Positions 29,691 through 37,397 are shown, counted from the stretch's first letter. The stretch is DNA of 64,000 bases from Luteimicrobium album (GCF_030161555.1 NZ_BSUK01000001.1:4092001-4156000), one strand, 5' to 3'. Program-made: numbers and translations. Notes: a model not told the origin generated them from the letters alone.

Positions 29691-31122
29691 TGCTCCAGAC
29701 CGGGACGACGTCGGCGCGCCGCTCCTCGAAGCGCACCTCGACCCGCGCGATCAGAGCCCGCAGCGCGGACCGCTTCGCCTCGACCGGGAGCGTCACCCAG
29801 TCCGCCAGGACCTCGCGCGCGATCTTCGACGGGTCGTCGGGCATGCGCACGATCAGCCGCTCCGCCGCGGCGAGGCCGGACGTGAGCCGGTCGCGGCGCT
29901 CCATGATCTCGTCGCGCGTCACCCGGTACGCGGCCTCCGGCACAAGCCCCGAGGCGAGGTGCCCGGTGAGGGCGGCGAGCTGGCGGTCCAGGCCGGTGAT
30001 CTCGCGGGCGATGCGCTGCGCCTCGAGGCGCGCGTCCGATCCCTCGACGGCGGCCCGGGCCGCGGTGTTCTCGACGTCGTCCGCGACGTCGCGCAGCCAC
30101 GCGAGCACGGCGTCCTCGACGAGGCGCAAGGAGATCGACCAGCGCGGCCCGTGTCCCTCGGCGCGGCCGAAGTCCCCGCACCGGTACCCGAGGAACCCTT
30201 CACGCTGCCGGTTCCGCGCCGACGGGGCGATGCGGTACCCGTTCATCCCGGCCCCGCACTCGCACCGCGCGATCCCAGACAGCAGGTACCGGCGCTTCAC
30301 CTGCCGCTCTGCCGCGCGCGCCTCACGCTCGGCCCGGTACGCCTCCCACGTCTCGACGTCGACGATGCCCTGGTGCGCGCCGTCGTGGAGCTCGCCGTGG
30401 TAGACGACGTACCCGGCGTGGATCGGCGAGTCGAGGCACTGCACGATCGTCGTGTCGTGCCACGCGGGGGCGTGCATCGGCTTGAGGCCGAGGCCGTTGA
30501 ACCAGGCTGCGAGCTCGCGGTGCCCTGCGCCGGCGAGGTACCGGCGGTACGCCTGCTCGATGTACGGGGCCGTGTCGGGGTCGGGGGTGACGGCGCCGTC
30601 GGCCCAGGCCCACCCCCAGGGGAGCTTCCCGCCGGGTGGGAGGCCGCGGGCGACGCGGGAGGCGTGGACCTCCTGCCACTGCTCGCTGATGCGTTCGGAC
30701 TCGAACGCGGCGAGCTCGGTCATGACGCCGCGCGCGAACCGGCCCGCGGCGGTGCCGTCGTTGGGTTCGGTGGCGGATTCGATGCGGCCGCCGGCGACGT
30801 CGACGCGGTCGGCTGCGATGGCCCAGTCCTTGCGGTTGCGGGACAGGCGGGACCAGCGCCACAGGACGACGACGTCGGCGGCGCGGGTCTCGATCATGTC
30901 CATGACGCGTTGAACAGCGGGCCGCTTCCAGGTGCGCCCGGAGATGCCGGGGTCGGCTTCGACGGCGACGACGTCGTATCCGTGGCGGGCGCAGTAGTCG
31001 CGTCCGGCGGTCTCCTGCAGCTCGAGGCTGATCGACTCCTCGCGGTAGGTCGACTGGCGCAGGTAGAGGACCGCGCGCGGCGGCGTGTCGGGGACGGGGC
31101 GGAGGCCAGCACGAGGAGTCAT
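29671..31122 (-). CDS. Large serine integrase (site-specific recombinase)
   Basis: A 483-residue recombinase that integrates and excises the phage. The resolvase domain shows AVLYLRQSTYREESISLELQ with catalytic S24 and VVVLWRWSRLSRN. A recombinase domain (GGKLPWGW...) follows, then a zinc ribbon (CECGAG ... YRCG) and a C-terminal coiled coil (residues ~370-430). ATG 31122 is chosen because a longer version would overlap the next gene. No excisionase (recombination directionality factor) was recognised. Confidence 0.95.
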   Translation of the reverse strand: MTPRAGLRPVPDTPPRAVLYLRQSTYREESISLELQETAGRDYCARHGYDVVAVEADPGISGRTWKRPAVQRVMDMIETRAADVVVLWRWSRLSRNRKDWAIAADRVDVAGGRIESATEPNDGTAAGRFARGVMTELAAFESERISEQWQEVHASRVARGLPPGGKLPWGWAWADGAVTPDPDTAPYIEQAYRRYLAGAGHRELAAWFNGLGLKPMHAPAWHDTTIVQCLDSPIHAGYVVYHGELHDGAHQGIVDVETWEAYRAEREARAAERQVKRRYLLSGIARCECGAGMNGYRIAPSARNRQREGFLGYRCGDFGRAEGHGPRWSISLRLVEDAVLAWLRDVADDVENTAARAAVEGSDARLEAQRIAREITGLDRQLAALTGHLASGLVPEAAYRVTRDEIMERRDRLTSGLAAAERLIVRMPDDPSKIAREVLADWVTLPVEAKRSALRALIARVEVRFEERRADVVPVWSTLRPIG

Positions 31123-31129
31123 AGGCGGG

Positions 31130-31780
31130 TCAGAACTTCCACTCCCAGCCCGTGTCGCCCTGGCCGTTGAGGCTGTACACGACGACCCCATGCTTGGTCT
31201 TGGAGTCGAGCACGACCAAGCCCTTCGCCTTCTGTGCTGGGCCGATCGATGTGGGGATCACTTCGGAGTCATCTGCGCATGCGAACGCGGCTGCTGTCGC
31301 GGGGTTCGACTGGTTGTAGCCGTCTGAACCGATGAGCGACCAGGTGGCTGGACCGATACCGAGAGCCGTGCCTCCGGTGAGCGACAGCGCCTTCACGAGT
31401 TCCTTCGACGTGCGCGCTTCGACCGTGAGCGCGACGAGGTGGCCAGCTTTCGACTTGGTGGCGAACTGGCCGTCGCATGTGGGGTCGACCTTGATCTTCG
31501 TGACCCGGATCTGGAATGCCGCGTCCCCGAGATTGTCCCCGTTCGAACCTGACACCCAGCCCCACTCCCCGGCCTTCTTCTCCACGTTCCCTCGCGCGCT
31601 CGTCGGAGCCGCGGTCGGTGTGACCTCAGCGGTGGGGGTCGGCTTGAGCTGGGCTTGGACTGTCTGAGTGACGGTCGCCGTCACCGTGACGGGCGGTGCA
31701 CTGGGGCCCGATGACGAGCACGCGGCGAGCGTCCCAGCTGCGACGACAGTGATGGTTGCGAGAGCGTACTTACGAGGCAT
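31130..31780 (-). CDS. Prophage lipoprotein, DUF4352-like, possible superinfection exclusion factor
   Basis: A 216-residue lipoprotein with signal peptide MPRKYALATITVVAAGTLAACSS (positions 1-23, lipobox AACS), a Pro/Thr linker and a C-terminal domain. The domain contains FQIRVTKIKVDPTCDGQ and HLVALTVEAR, resembling DUF4352/telokin-like folds. GATGAT six bases before the ATG may be its leaderless -10. Surface lipoproteins expressed from lysogeny modules often block superinfection, so that role is inferred from position only. Confidence 0.75.
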   Translation of the reverse strand: MPRKYALATITVVAAGTLAACSSSGPSAPPVTVTATVTQTVQAQLKPTPTAEVTPTAAPTSARGNVEKKAGEWGWVSGSNGDNLGDAAFQIRVTKIKVDPTCDGQFATKSKAGHLVALTVEARTSKELVKALSLTGGTALGIGPATWSLIGSDGYNQSNPATAAAFACADDSEVIPTSIGPAQKAKGLVVLDSKTKHGVVVYSLNGQGDTGWEWKF

Positions 31781-31845
31781 GGACGGATCATCCCGTACCG
31801 CGCCGAGGCGACGAACCGTGCGAACGGGTGAAGTCTGTGAGCGCG

Positions 31846-32256
31846 TCATGCGGGGTCGTCTTGGTTGAGGATCATCGCGGCGACGCGACCCTTCTCGTCG
31901 TCGGTGAGGTGTTCGATCCTGGCGCGGAGCGTGTCGACGTCGACCCACAGCTCGTCAGCCAGCTCAGCCTCGGACGTCGCCCACTTCCATGCGGCGAGGA
32001 GGTCGTCGAGGTCGATGAGCCGCCGGGCGGCCAGCGCACGTGCTGCCTGTTCGTCACGGCGCCGGCATCCGTCCGTGTGGCCGAGGTCGACGTGTGCGAG
32101 CTCGTGCGCGAGGGTGCAGCGGCGCTGCACCTGGGTCTGGTGCGGGTGCAGAACGATCATGGTGCGGCCGTCTGTGAAGCCGAGGAGTCCAGGTAGGACG
32201 GCCCAGTGGAGTCGGATGTGGGGCCGGTTCGCGAGTGCACGCCAGGGATGGAACAT
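31846..32256 (-). CDS. ImmA/IrrE family metallopeptidase
   Basis: A 136-residue zinc protease with the HELAH motif at residues 51-55. In ICEBs1-type elements ImmA cleaves the repressor to induce excision, and here the candidate target is the repressor at 33925-34431. ATG 32256 is preferred over 32298. A TACGTT -10 lies seven bases upstream, and a LexA-type box covers the longer start, which would place that start within the promoter. Confidence 0.88.
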   Translation of the reverse strand: MFHPWRALANRPHIRLHWAVLPGLLGFTDGRTMIVLHPHQTQVQRRCTLAHELAHVDLGHTDGCRRRDEQAARALAARRLIDLDDLLAAWKWATSEAELADELWVDVDTLRARIEHLTDDEKGRVAAMILNQDDPA

Positions 32257-32263
32257 CGAGGTG

Positions 32264-32292
32264 AACGTACCGCCGCCCGAGGCCACTGTCGA
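32264..32292 (-). promoter_or_regulatory. immA promoter
   Basis: Minus strand: TCGACA (32292-32287), a 17-base spacer, TACGTT (32269-32264), then seven bases to the ATG at 32256. Good -35/-10 spacing and a leaderless start. Confidence 0.6.
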
Positions 32293-32304
32293 ACGCATGT
32301 TCGA
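32289..32304. promoter_or_regulatory. LexA-type SOS box over the immA promoter
   Basis: TCGAACGCATGTTCGA fits the Gram-positive LexA consensus CGAACRNRYGTTCG at every position, with an extra T/A pair on the outside. It overlaps the -35 hexamer of the immA promoter, so bound LexA should block immA. Confidence 0.75.
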
Positions 32305-32306
32305 AT

Positions 32307-32885
32307 CTAGGCGGTGTGGCGCACCGTTAGCTCCGGAGGTTCGCGGCGCTGCAGTTCGTCATCAGCTTCACGAACCGCCGGATCCACGTTCGCTTCGTAC
32401 CCCTCGAAGACCGTGTTGACGATGAGGACAACCAGGAGGAGCACGTAAGCGCCGAGTCCGACAGCGAGGCTGTTCCAAAGGCGCGTCGGCGCCAATCCAG
32501 CCTTGACGAAGACGGCGACCGCGGTCGCAGCGCAGCAAGCGATGACACCCACGAGAGCGTGAGCGGCCGCTGCGTCGACGGATCTCCGAGCTGGAGCCTC
32601 TGACGCGGGGCGCCGGCCAGCCCGTTCGTCGAGGCGGCTTCTCCAGGCCGCAATCTGAGCGAAGACCGCTATGAGGACCCCGCCAAGGAGGGCGAAGCCC
32701 CCGATCAGGGCATCGGCAACTGTCGCTACGGACCAATGGCGCCAGAACGCTACTGCGGCCAGTGCGACCGGGATGCCGTAGAGGAACCCACGGGACCACC
32801 AGTCGGGTGCTCCGCCCCGGTGGTTCCTGAGATCGGCCAGTCCCTCCCAGTGTCGCAAGAAGAGCTCGGCCGGACCCATAGGCAT
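32307..32885 (-). CDS. Four-helix membrane protein of a two-gene lysogeny unit
   Basis: A 192-residue protein with hydrophobic segments at about residues 33-52, 54-78, 112-133 and 139-163, a basic loop between the second and third, and an acidic C-terminus. No family recognised. It lies 31 bases downstream of the 324-residue gene on the same strand, so the pair is probably co-expressed in lysogens. Topology fits a defence or exclusion effector, as an inference. Confidence 0.7.
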   Translation of the reverse strand: MPMGPAELFLRHWEGLADLRNHRGGAPDWWSRGFLYGIPVALAAVAFWRHWSVATVADALIGGFALLGGVLIAVFAQIAAWRSRLDERAGRRPASEAPARRSVDAAAAHALVGVIACCAATAVAVFVKAGLAPTRLWNSLAVGLGAYVLLLVVLIVNTVFEGYEANVDPAVREADDELQRREPPELTVRHTA

Positions 32886-32916
32886 CGCGTCACGCTCCTC
32901 AGATCGGCTCCCTGGT

Positions 32917-33891
32917 TCAGATGGTTATATCGGTGCCCTCTGACAGTGTCCCACTGAGGAGGGAGCGCGCACTTGCGATCCAGGAGTCGTCGTCGAGCGG
33001 TAGATCCGCGCTGAACTCGTACGTGAACAGTGCGCGGATCGAATCGGGCCGGATCGTCTTGCGGCCCTCGTCATTCTCGACAACCAGAGCGGCATCGTCG
33101 AACCGGAGGCCAGTCTCATCGAGAGCCTCTGGGCTGTAGCCGGCGATAGATTCGATCCTGACGACGTACTCGGAGTCACCGCCACCCTCCGCCCATCGGA
33201 GGGCCTCGCGAAGGAGACCCTCACGCTCGTAGTCCGCGTCGACGTGGTGCGTCAGCTTGGTGGCGACAGACCTTCGACGCCCCGGTTCGCTGGGCCGGTA
33301 CTGCCGCAGTTCTGCGGTGACCTTCTCGGCGTTCCGGATGAGCTCCATGATCCGGCGACGATCCGCAACCTGGTTGACCTTGGGACGCAGCCACCTGTCA
33401 GCATCGAGCCGAAAGCCTTCGTAGCCCAACCATCGAACCAACATCGTGATGGGGCATGTCCTCGCGATCGTTTCAACCACGAGACGCCCTTCGGGTCCTG
33501 ACTCAGGGACAAACAGCAGGGCTCGGTATTCGTGGACTGGGGCACGCTGCGAGATGTCGACCGCGCCGTCGCGGCCTAGCGCTTCGTCGAACTCGCCGTG
33601 GTAGCCGTGCTTCAGCTTGTAGAGCGTCTGCCCCGGGCCAACGGCGCGGACGTCGTCACAGCGCAGTTGGGGAGTCTCGCGTGGAGGGTGCGGGTCCTCC
33701 TCCCACTCGGCAGGTCGGCGAAGATCCGGCACCCCGGAGACCAGCCCGCGCGTCATCAGCGACTCGCCGCACGCCACCAGAAGGTCTTCCGCAGAGGCAC
33801 TGGCGCTCCCCCACGGCTCGCCGAGATCGAGGCGCGTGCGCTTCGATGGTCCCCGCGTCACCCAGAACTCGAAGACTCGTGCTCCGAACAC
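32917..33891 (-). CDS. Hypothetical soluble protein of a two-gene lysogeny unit
   Basis: A 324-residue protein with no signal peptide or membrane helix. Begins MFGARVFEFWVTRGPSKRT and has an acidic C-terminal third (VVENDEGRKTIRPDSI). I do not recognise a family. Base composition is visibly less GC-rich than the early genes. With the four-helix gene behind it, it sits between repressor and immA, the usual place for lysogen-expressed defence genes. Confidence 0.7.
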   Translation of the reverse strand: MFGARVFEFWVTRGPSKRTRLDLGEPWGSASASAEDLLVACGESLMTRGLVSGVPDLRRPAEWEEDPHPPRETPQLRCDDVRAVGPGQTLYKLKHGYHGEFDEALGRDGAVDISQRAPVHEYRALLFVPESGPEGRLVVETIARTCPITMLVRWLGYEGFRLDADRWLRPKVNQVADRRRIMELIRNAEKVTAELRQYRPSEPGRRRSVATKLTHHVDADYEREGLLREALRWAEGGGDSEYVVRIESIAGYSPEALDETGLRFDDAALVVENDEGRKTIRPDSIRALFTYEFSADLPLDDDSWIASARSLLSGTLSEGTDITI

Positions 33892-33924
33892 CTGCTACCC
33901 CTATCTATCGCCTGGAGCTGTCGC

Positions 33925-34431
33925 TCACGACGGCTCATCCGAGCCTGAGTCCTGCGACTCCTCCCCCGATGTCGCGTCAGGCGCGGCGGCCGGCACTCCG
34001 GGGCGAGCCGCTAGCGCAAGCGCGTCGGGGGCGAGCGCGGCGGAGGACTCTGCATCGCGGCGCGCCTCGTCGAGCTCACGATTGGACCGCGCGAACTGCC
34101 GCACGATGTCAACGACCACGCGACGCTGGTCGGCGGAGAGCAGATCCGCGTCAGGCGGCAGGAGTTCGGCGAGCGGCTGCACCGGAAGCGGTTCACGGGC
34201 AGCCAGCAGGACCTCGACGAGCGGAACGCCGGAAAGCTCGGCGAGCGCTTCGAGGGTGCGGCGCGTAGGCCGAGAGGTGTAGGTGCCCGCGATGATCTTG
34301 TCGACCGTCGTGTACGAGAGTGTGAGGCCGCGCCGTTTGGCTTCGCGATCGAGCGCTCGCCCTTGCAGCCCTCCAGCTCGCTCCGATGCCCTGAGCGCAA
34401 CGTCCCTCAGCGTGAGTGGATTCTTGGTCAC
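33925..34431 (-). CDS. Phage immunity repressor (Cro/CI-type HTH)
   Basis: A 168-residue protein from GTG 34431. The HTH region is ALDREAKRRGLTLSYTTVDKII plus GTYTSRPTRRTLEALAELSG (residues ~24-66). An alanine-rich flexible C-terminus follows. Divergent from a second HTH gene with inverted-repeat operators between, the standard lysogeny switch. The unstructured tail may be where ImmA acts. Confidence 0.75.
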   Translation of the reverse strand: MTKNPLTLRDVALRASERAGGLQGRALDREAKRRGLTLSYTTVDKIIAGTYTSRPTRRTLEALAELSGVPLVEVLLAAREPLPVQPLAELLPPDADLLSADQRRVVVDIVRQFARSNRELDEARRDAESSAALAPDALALAARPGVPAAAPDATSGEESQDSGSDEPS

Positions 34432-34540
34432 GGTCCCGATCCTGTCGGCGCTGTTCTCGCTGATGCCACCTTCGGCCCTAGGGGAACACACAAGTGACAG
34501 CGCCACCTTACGGCCTGACCTGCAAGTTCGTGCGCACCTC

Positions 34541-34581
34541 TTGACAAGTGCGTGACAAGCGCGGCAGGCTCCACTTGTCAC
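34541..34581. promoter_or_regulatory. Early promoter and repressor operators
   Basis: TTGACA (34541-34546) with CAGGCT 18 bases later forms a rightward promoter. GTGACAAG (34552-34559) and CTTGTCAC (34574-34581) are a perfect eight-base inverted repeat across it with a 14-base centre. Further half-sites AAGTGACA (~34492-34499) and GTGACAAA (~34872) lie nearby. Confidence 0.55.
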
Positions 34582-34646
34582 CCGGGACAAACGGAGGCAC
34601 GATGGTCACCCGACGACCGAAAGTCAGATTCCTCAGGGAGGTGTGG

Positions 34647-34913
34647 ATGCGAGTCAAGGACCCCGGTGCGATCCGTCGCGCAAGGCTCCGAGCCGGATAC
34701 ACCCAGTACGACCTCGCGGCGCTCGCGCGCTGCACGCAGGCGGCAATCTCGGCCCTAGAGACAGGCGCCATGCGCGGCTGCTCGCAAGATCTCGGCAGCA
34801 CGATTGCGAAGTACCTCGACCGCGACGTGGAGGACCTCTTCGAGGCCCATGTCGGATCTCGCGCGCATCGAGTGACAAACGCGGCCGGCTCCGTTCGTCA
34901 GGTGGCGGTGTGA
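34647..34913 (+). CDS. Cro-like HTH regulator
   Basis: An 88-residue XRE-type protein: IRRARLRAGYTQYDLAALARCTQAAISALETG is a classic five-helix HTH. ATG 34647 follows AGGGAGGT at good spacing; an in-frame GTG at 34548 and an ATG at 34602 are alternatives. First gene of the rightward early operon, so probably the lytic-side regulator. Confidence 0.8.
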   Translation: MRVKDPGAIRRARLRAGYTQYDLAALARCTQAAISALETGAMRGCSQDLGSTIAKYLDRDVEDLFEAHVGSRAHRVTNAAGSVRQVAV

Positions 34914-35104
34914 CGACGCGTGACGAAGCGATCGCGAAGGCGGGTGCGTGCATCGCGGAGGGACGGCGTGTCCGCGACTCCCTGCCGGTCGCGGAGGCTG
35001 CGCGCCGCGCCCACGTCGCCGGCGGGCCGTCCATCGAAGAGCTCGAGCAGCTCATTGCCGCCCAGCGCGGCCAGCAGACCCAGACCGCACCCGACGCGGC
35101 CTGA
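34910..35104 (+). CDS. Small early phage protein
   Basis: A 64-residue acidic helical protein (TTRDEAIAKAGACIAEGRRVRD...). GTG start overlaps the Cro-like gene stop (GTGA). Unknown function. Confidence 0.6.
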   Translation: MTTRDEAIAKAGACIAEGRRVRDSLPVAEAARRAHVAGGPSIEELEQLIAAQRGQQTQTAPDAA

Positions 35105-35122
35105 ACCCAAGCAGAACACAAC

Positions 35123-35158
35123 GAAGCCCGGCACCCCTACCACGAGACACCGGGCTTC
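35123..35158 (+). terminator. Hairpin after the first early genes
   Basis: GAAGCCCGG and CCGGGCTTC pair perfectly across an 18-base loop, between two early genes. It may attenuate early transcription or end the lysogenic read-out. Confidence 0.45.
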
Positions 35159-35184
35159 ATCGATCGAACAGGAGACATCGTCCC

Positions 35185-35532
35185 ATGAACACCCAGCACC
35201 TCCCCCGACACGCGAAGCCCGGGCCCCTCACCGGCAAGCTGCAGTTCCAGGAAGAGCGCGCGAAGCTCGCCGCCCGCAACGGCGAAACCTGCCCGCCCGT
35301 CCCAGGCCGTCACCGCGGTTCCCCCAAGCACACCGTCGTCACCGTCACCTCGACGCTGAGCATCCCCGACCGCGCGCGACGCGCCGGCGCGAACGCCATC
35401 ACCGGCGAGTGGTGGGACCCCGAGACCAACACCTGGTACCGCCTCGACCGCACCGACTTCGGGTTCGCCGTCACCGACCCGTCCGAGGTCGACGCGCCGA
35501 TCGACTACGAGCTCACCGAGCAGGCCGCCTGA
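35185..35532 (+). CDS. Hypothetical early phage protein
   Basis: A 115-residue protein with AGGAG ten bases before the ATG. Contains TVTSTLSIPDRARRAGANAITGEWWDPETNTWYRLD (residues ~52-87), a compact beta-rich region. No family recognised. Confidence 0.6.
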   Translation: MNTQHLPRHAKPGPLTGKLQFQEERAKLAARNGETCPPVPGRHRGSPKHTVVTVTSTLSIPDRARRAGANAITGEWWDPETNTWYRLDRTDFGFAVTDPSEVDAPIDYELTEQAA

Positions 35533-35897
35533 TGGGCGGGCGCTGGCAGTTCAGCTCCCACGCGGCCGACCGCGCGCCTGCCGAGGTCCTCGACCTCCGC
35601 GCCGCCCGCGCCCACCGCCTCGACGCGCACCTCGCCGAGCAGACCGCCGCCGCCGTCGCCCGCGTCCAGCAGGCCGACGGTCCGCCCCGGCACGCCCGCC
35701 GCCCCGCGTCGGGCCCGAACCCGCTCGGCGTCGCGATCGTCGCCGCCGCCGCGTTCGGCCTCATCGCCGCCGGCCTCGTCCTCGCCCTGTCGGCGCGGAA
35801 CCTGTCCGCCGCGCACTTCACGGCCGTCGGGCTCGCCGCCGCGGGCTTCGGCCTCCTCGTCCGCCTGCACGTCGTCAACACCCGGAGGCCCCGATGA
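35532..35897 (+). CDS. Early phage membrane protein, two helices
   Basis: A 121-residue protein with a charged N-terminal half and two hydrophobic segments (residues ~68-88 and ~94-113). TGATG overlap with the preceding stop. Function unknown; small two-helix proteins in this position can alter membrane or replication functions, but nothing in the sequence says which. Confidence 0.6.
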   Translation: MGGRWQFSSHAADRAPAEVLDLRAARAHRLDAHLAEQTAAAVARVQQADGPPRHARRPASGPNPLGVAIVAAAAFGLIAAGLVLALSARNLSAAHFTAVGLAAAGFGLLVRLHVVNTRRPR

Positions 35898-36106
35898 AGA
35901 CCGCCCGTCCCCCGCGCGCCGCCGCCGTCATCGAGGACGCCGAGTTCCTCGCGTCCTGGGGCGTCGGCCTCACCGCCGCCGCGAAGCGCCTCGGGTACTG
36001 CTCCGCGAACTCGCTCGAGAAGACCCTGCACCGCCTCGGCCGGTACGACCTCGCCGCCCGGCTCCGCACCTTCGAGCCGCTGTCCACCCACGCCCTCGCC
36101 GCCTGA
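35894..36106 (+). CDS. Small HTH-like early protein
   Basis: A 70-residue protein: FLASWGVGLTAAAKRLGYCSANSLEKTLHRLGR resembles a homeodomain-like helix-turn-helix. Overlaps the previous gene by four bases. Perhaps DNA-binding. Confidence 0.55.
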   Translation: MKTARPPRAAAVIEDAEFLASWGVGLTAAAKRLGYCSANSLEKTLHRLGRYDLAARLRTFEPLSTHALAA

Positions 36107-36122
36107 ACGGAGACCCACAACC

Positions 36123-36497
36123 ATGACCACCAACGACATCGCCACCCCGACGTCGGACGGCCTCACCGACGACCAGCTCGTCGTCGTCGAACAGCTCGCG
36201 ATCCGGAAGGCCAAGCTCCGCGACGAGAAGACCTCGATCGACGAGGAGATCGCCGCGATCGACACCCAGCTCCGCGCGCTCCTCCCGGACGGGACGACGC
36301 AGGCCGGGCAGCTCAAAGTCATCGTGACCGTCCCGGCGCGCCTGGACACGAAGAAGCTCGCCGAGGCGTTCGGGCCGGCGCAGCACCCGGTGCTCTACCG
36401 GGCCGCGATCGACACGGCCGCGGTCAAGGAGCACATGTCCCCCGCCCAGCTGCGCCCCTTCCAGGTCGCGGGCGCGCGCACGGTGACGGTCCGATGA
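36123..36497 (+). CDS. Hypothetical early protein with coiled coil
   Basis: A 124-residue protein. A coiled coil (residues ~18-56, KAKLRDEKTSIDEEIAAID) leads into a small domain with LDTKKLAEAFGPAQHPVLYR. GGAGA lies ten bases upstream of the ATG. No function assigned. Confidence 0.6.
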   Translation: MTTNDIATPTSDGLTDDQLVVVEQLAIRKAKLRDEKTSIDEEIAAIDTQLRALLPDGTTQAGQLKVIVTVPARLDTKKLAEAFGPAQHPVLYRAAIDTAAVKEHMSPAQLRPFQVAGARTVTVR

Positions 36498-36949
36498 CCG
36501 CCGTCGCAGCGCCCACGACCTGCGCCGAGTGCGGCGTCCCGCTCCGCGTCCGCGGTCTGCCGCGCGACGAGTGGCCCGCCGGGTCCAAGCAGCTCGCCGG
36601 TCACGGGAAGTGCGGCGCCTGCTACAGCCGCGAGCTCGCCGGCGGCGGTGTCATCCCCGTCATGCCGAAGACGATCGCGACGAAGGTCGTCGAGCCGCAC
36701 GTCGCGGCGCGCCGCGCCCTGGCCGGCGACTGGGTCGAGTCGGCGGTGTGCAGGTCCCTCGACCCCGATCTGTGGTTCTCCGAGGCGCCGTCGGACGTCG
36801 CCCGCGCGGCAGCGTTCTGCGCGGTGTGCCCGGTCAAGGCCCTGTGCGCCGAGCGCGCGGAGGCCGCACGGGAGCAGTACGGGGTGTGGGGCGGCGTGAA
36901 GCGCAACGCCAAGCCGGAGCGCGTCCACGTCGTGGCGGTCGCAGCATGA
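36494..36949 (+). CDS. WhiB-like iron-sulphur transcription factor with extra N-terminal zinc ribbon
   Basis: A 151-residue protein. The C-terminal part is a WhiB domain: C86, C109, C112 and C118 bind the [4Fe-4S] cluster, and GVWGG (residues 130-134) is the family turn before the basic DNA-contact segment. The N-terminal part has two CxxC pairs (C10/C13, C40/C43), a zinc-ribbon-like arrangement unusual for Wbl proteins. Phage WhiB homologues can interfere with host sigma-factor-bound WhiB proteins. Confidence 0.85.
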   Translation: MTAVAAPTTCAECGVPLRVRGLPRDEWPAGSKQLAGHGKCGACYSRELAGGGVIPVMPKTIATKVVEPHVAARRALAGDWVESAVCRSLDPDLWFSEAPSDVARAAAFCAVCPVKALCAERAEAAREQYGVWGGVKRNAKPERVHVVAVAA

Positions 36950-37203
36950 CCGGCGACGAGCAGCCCACCGTGCACCCGCCGTCGTCGCAGGCGGGCCTTC
37001 CCACGATCCGCGCCGGCGCTCGCGCCCGCGGCGCCGTGCAGTGCGGGGCCGAGCGCATCACGGACTCGATCGCGTACCTGACGCAGGCCGGCCACCCGAT
37101 CTACCACATCGCGGTCTGCGACCGGCGGCCCGGGCACGACGGCCCGCACCAGGACAAGAGCATGCGCGCCTACGCCTGGTCCGACGACCGGGTCGTCCCG
37201 TGA
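36946..37203 (+). CDS. Hypothetical early protein
   Basis: An 85-residue protein with C33 and C58 plus HDGPH and HQDK, a possible metal-binding set. ATGA overlap with the whiB-like gene, so the two may be made together. Confidence 0.55.
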   Translation: MTGDEQPTVHPPSSQAGLPTIRAGARARGAVQCGAERITDSIAYLTQAGHPIYHIAVCDRRPGHDGPHQDKSMRAYAWSDDRVVP

Positions 37204-37397
37204 CGGCCGTCCTGCGGGCCCGGCACCGCCTCGCCCGCATCGAAGCCGCCGCCGCGGACGGTGCGACGACGCTCGCCGTCGCCGCAGACCTCGGGTGGCT
37301 CCCCCGCCAGGTGCACCGCTACCTCGAACGCCACAAGCGCCGCGACATCGCGGCCCAGCTGTCCCGCAACGACGCCAGGAAGGACACGTACCGATGA
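37200..37397 (+). CDS. Small HTH-like early protein
   Basis: A 65-residue basic protein from GTG 37200. RLARIEAAAADGATTLAVAADLGWLPRQVHRYLERH is a probable helix-turn-helix. GTGA overlap upstream, ATGA downstream. Confidence 0.55.
   Translation: MTAVLRARHRLARIEAAAADGATTLAVAADLGWLPRQVHRYLERHKRRDIAAQLSRNDARKDTYR

Noticed and set aside
31123-31191. Upstream extension of the integrase start to 31191
   Set aside because: It would overlap the lipoprotein gene and adds non-conserved residues; ATG 31122 lies in the gap.
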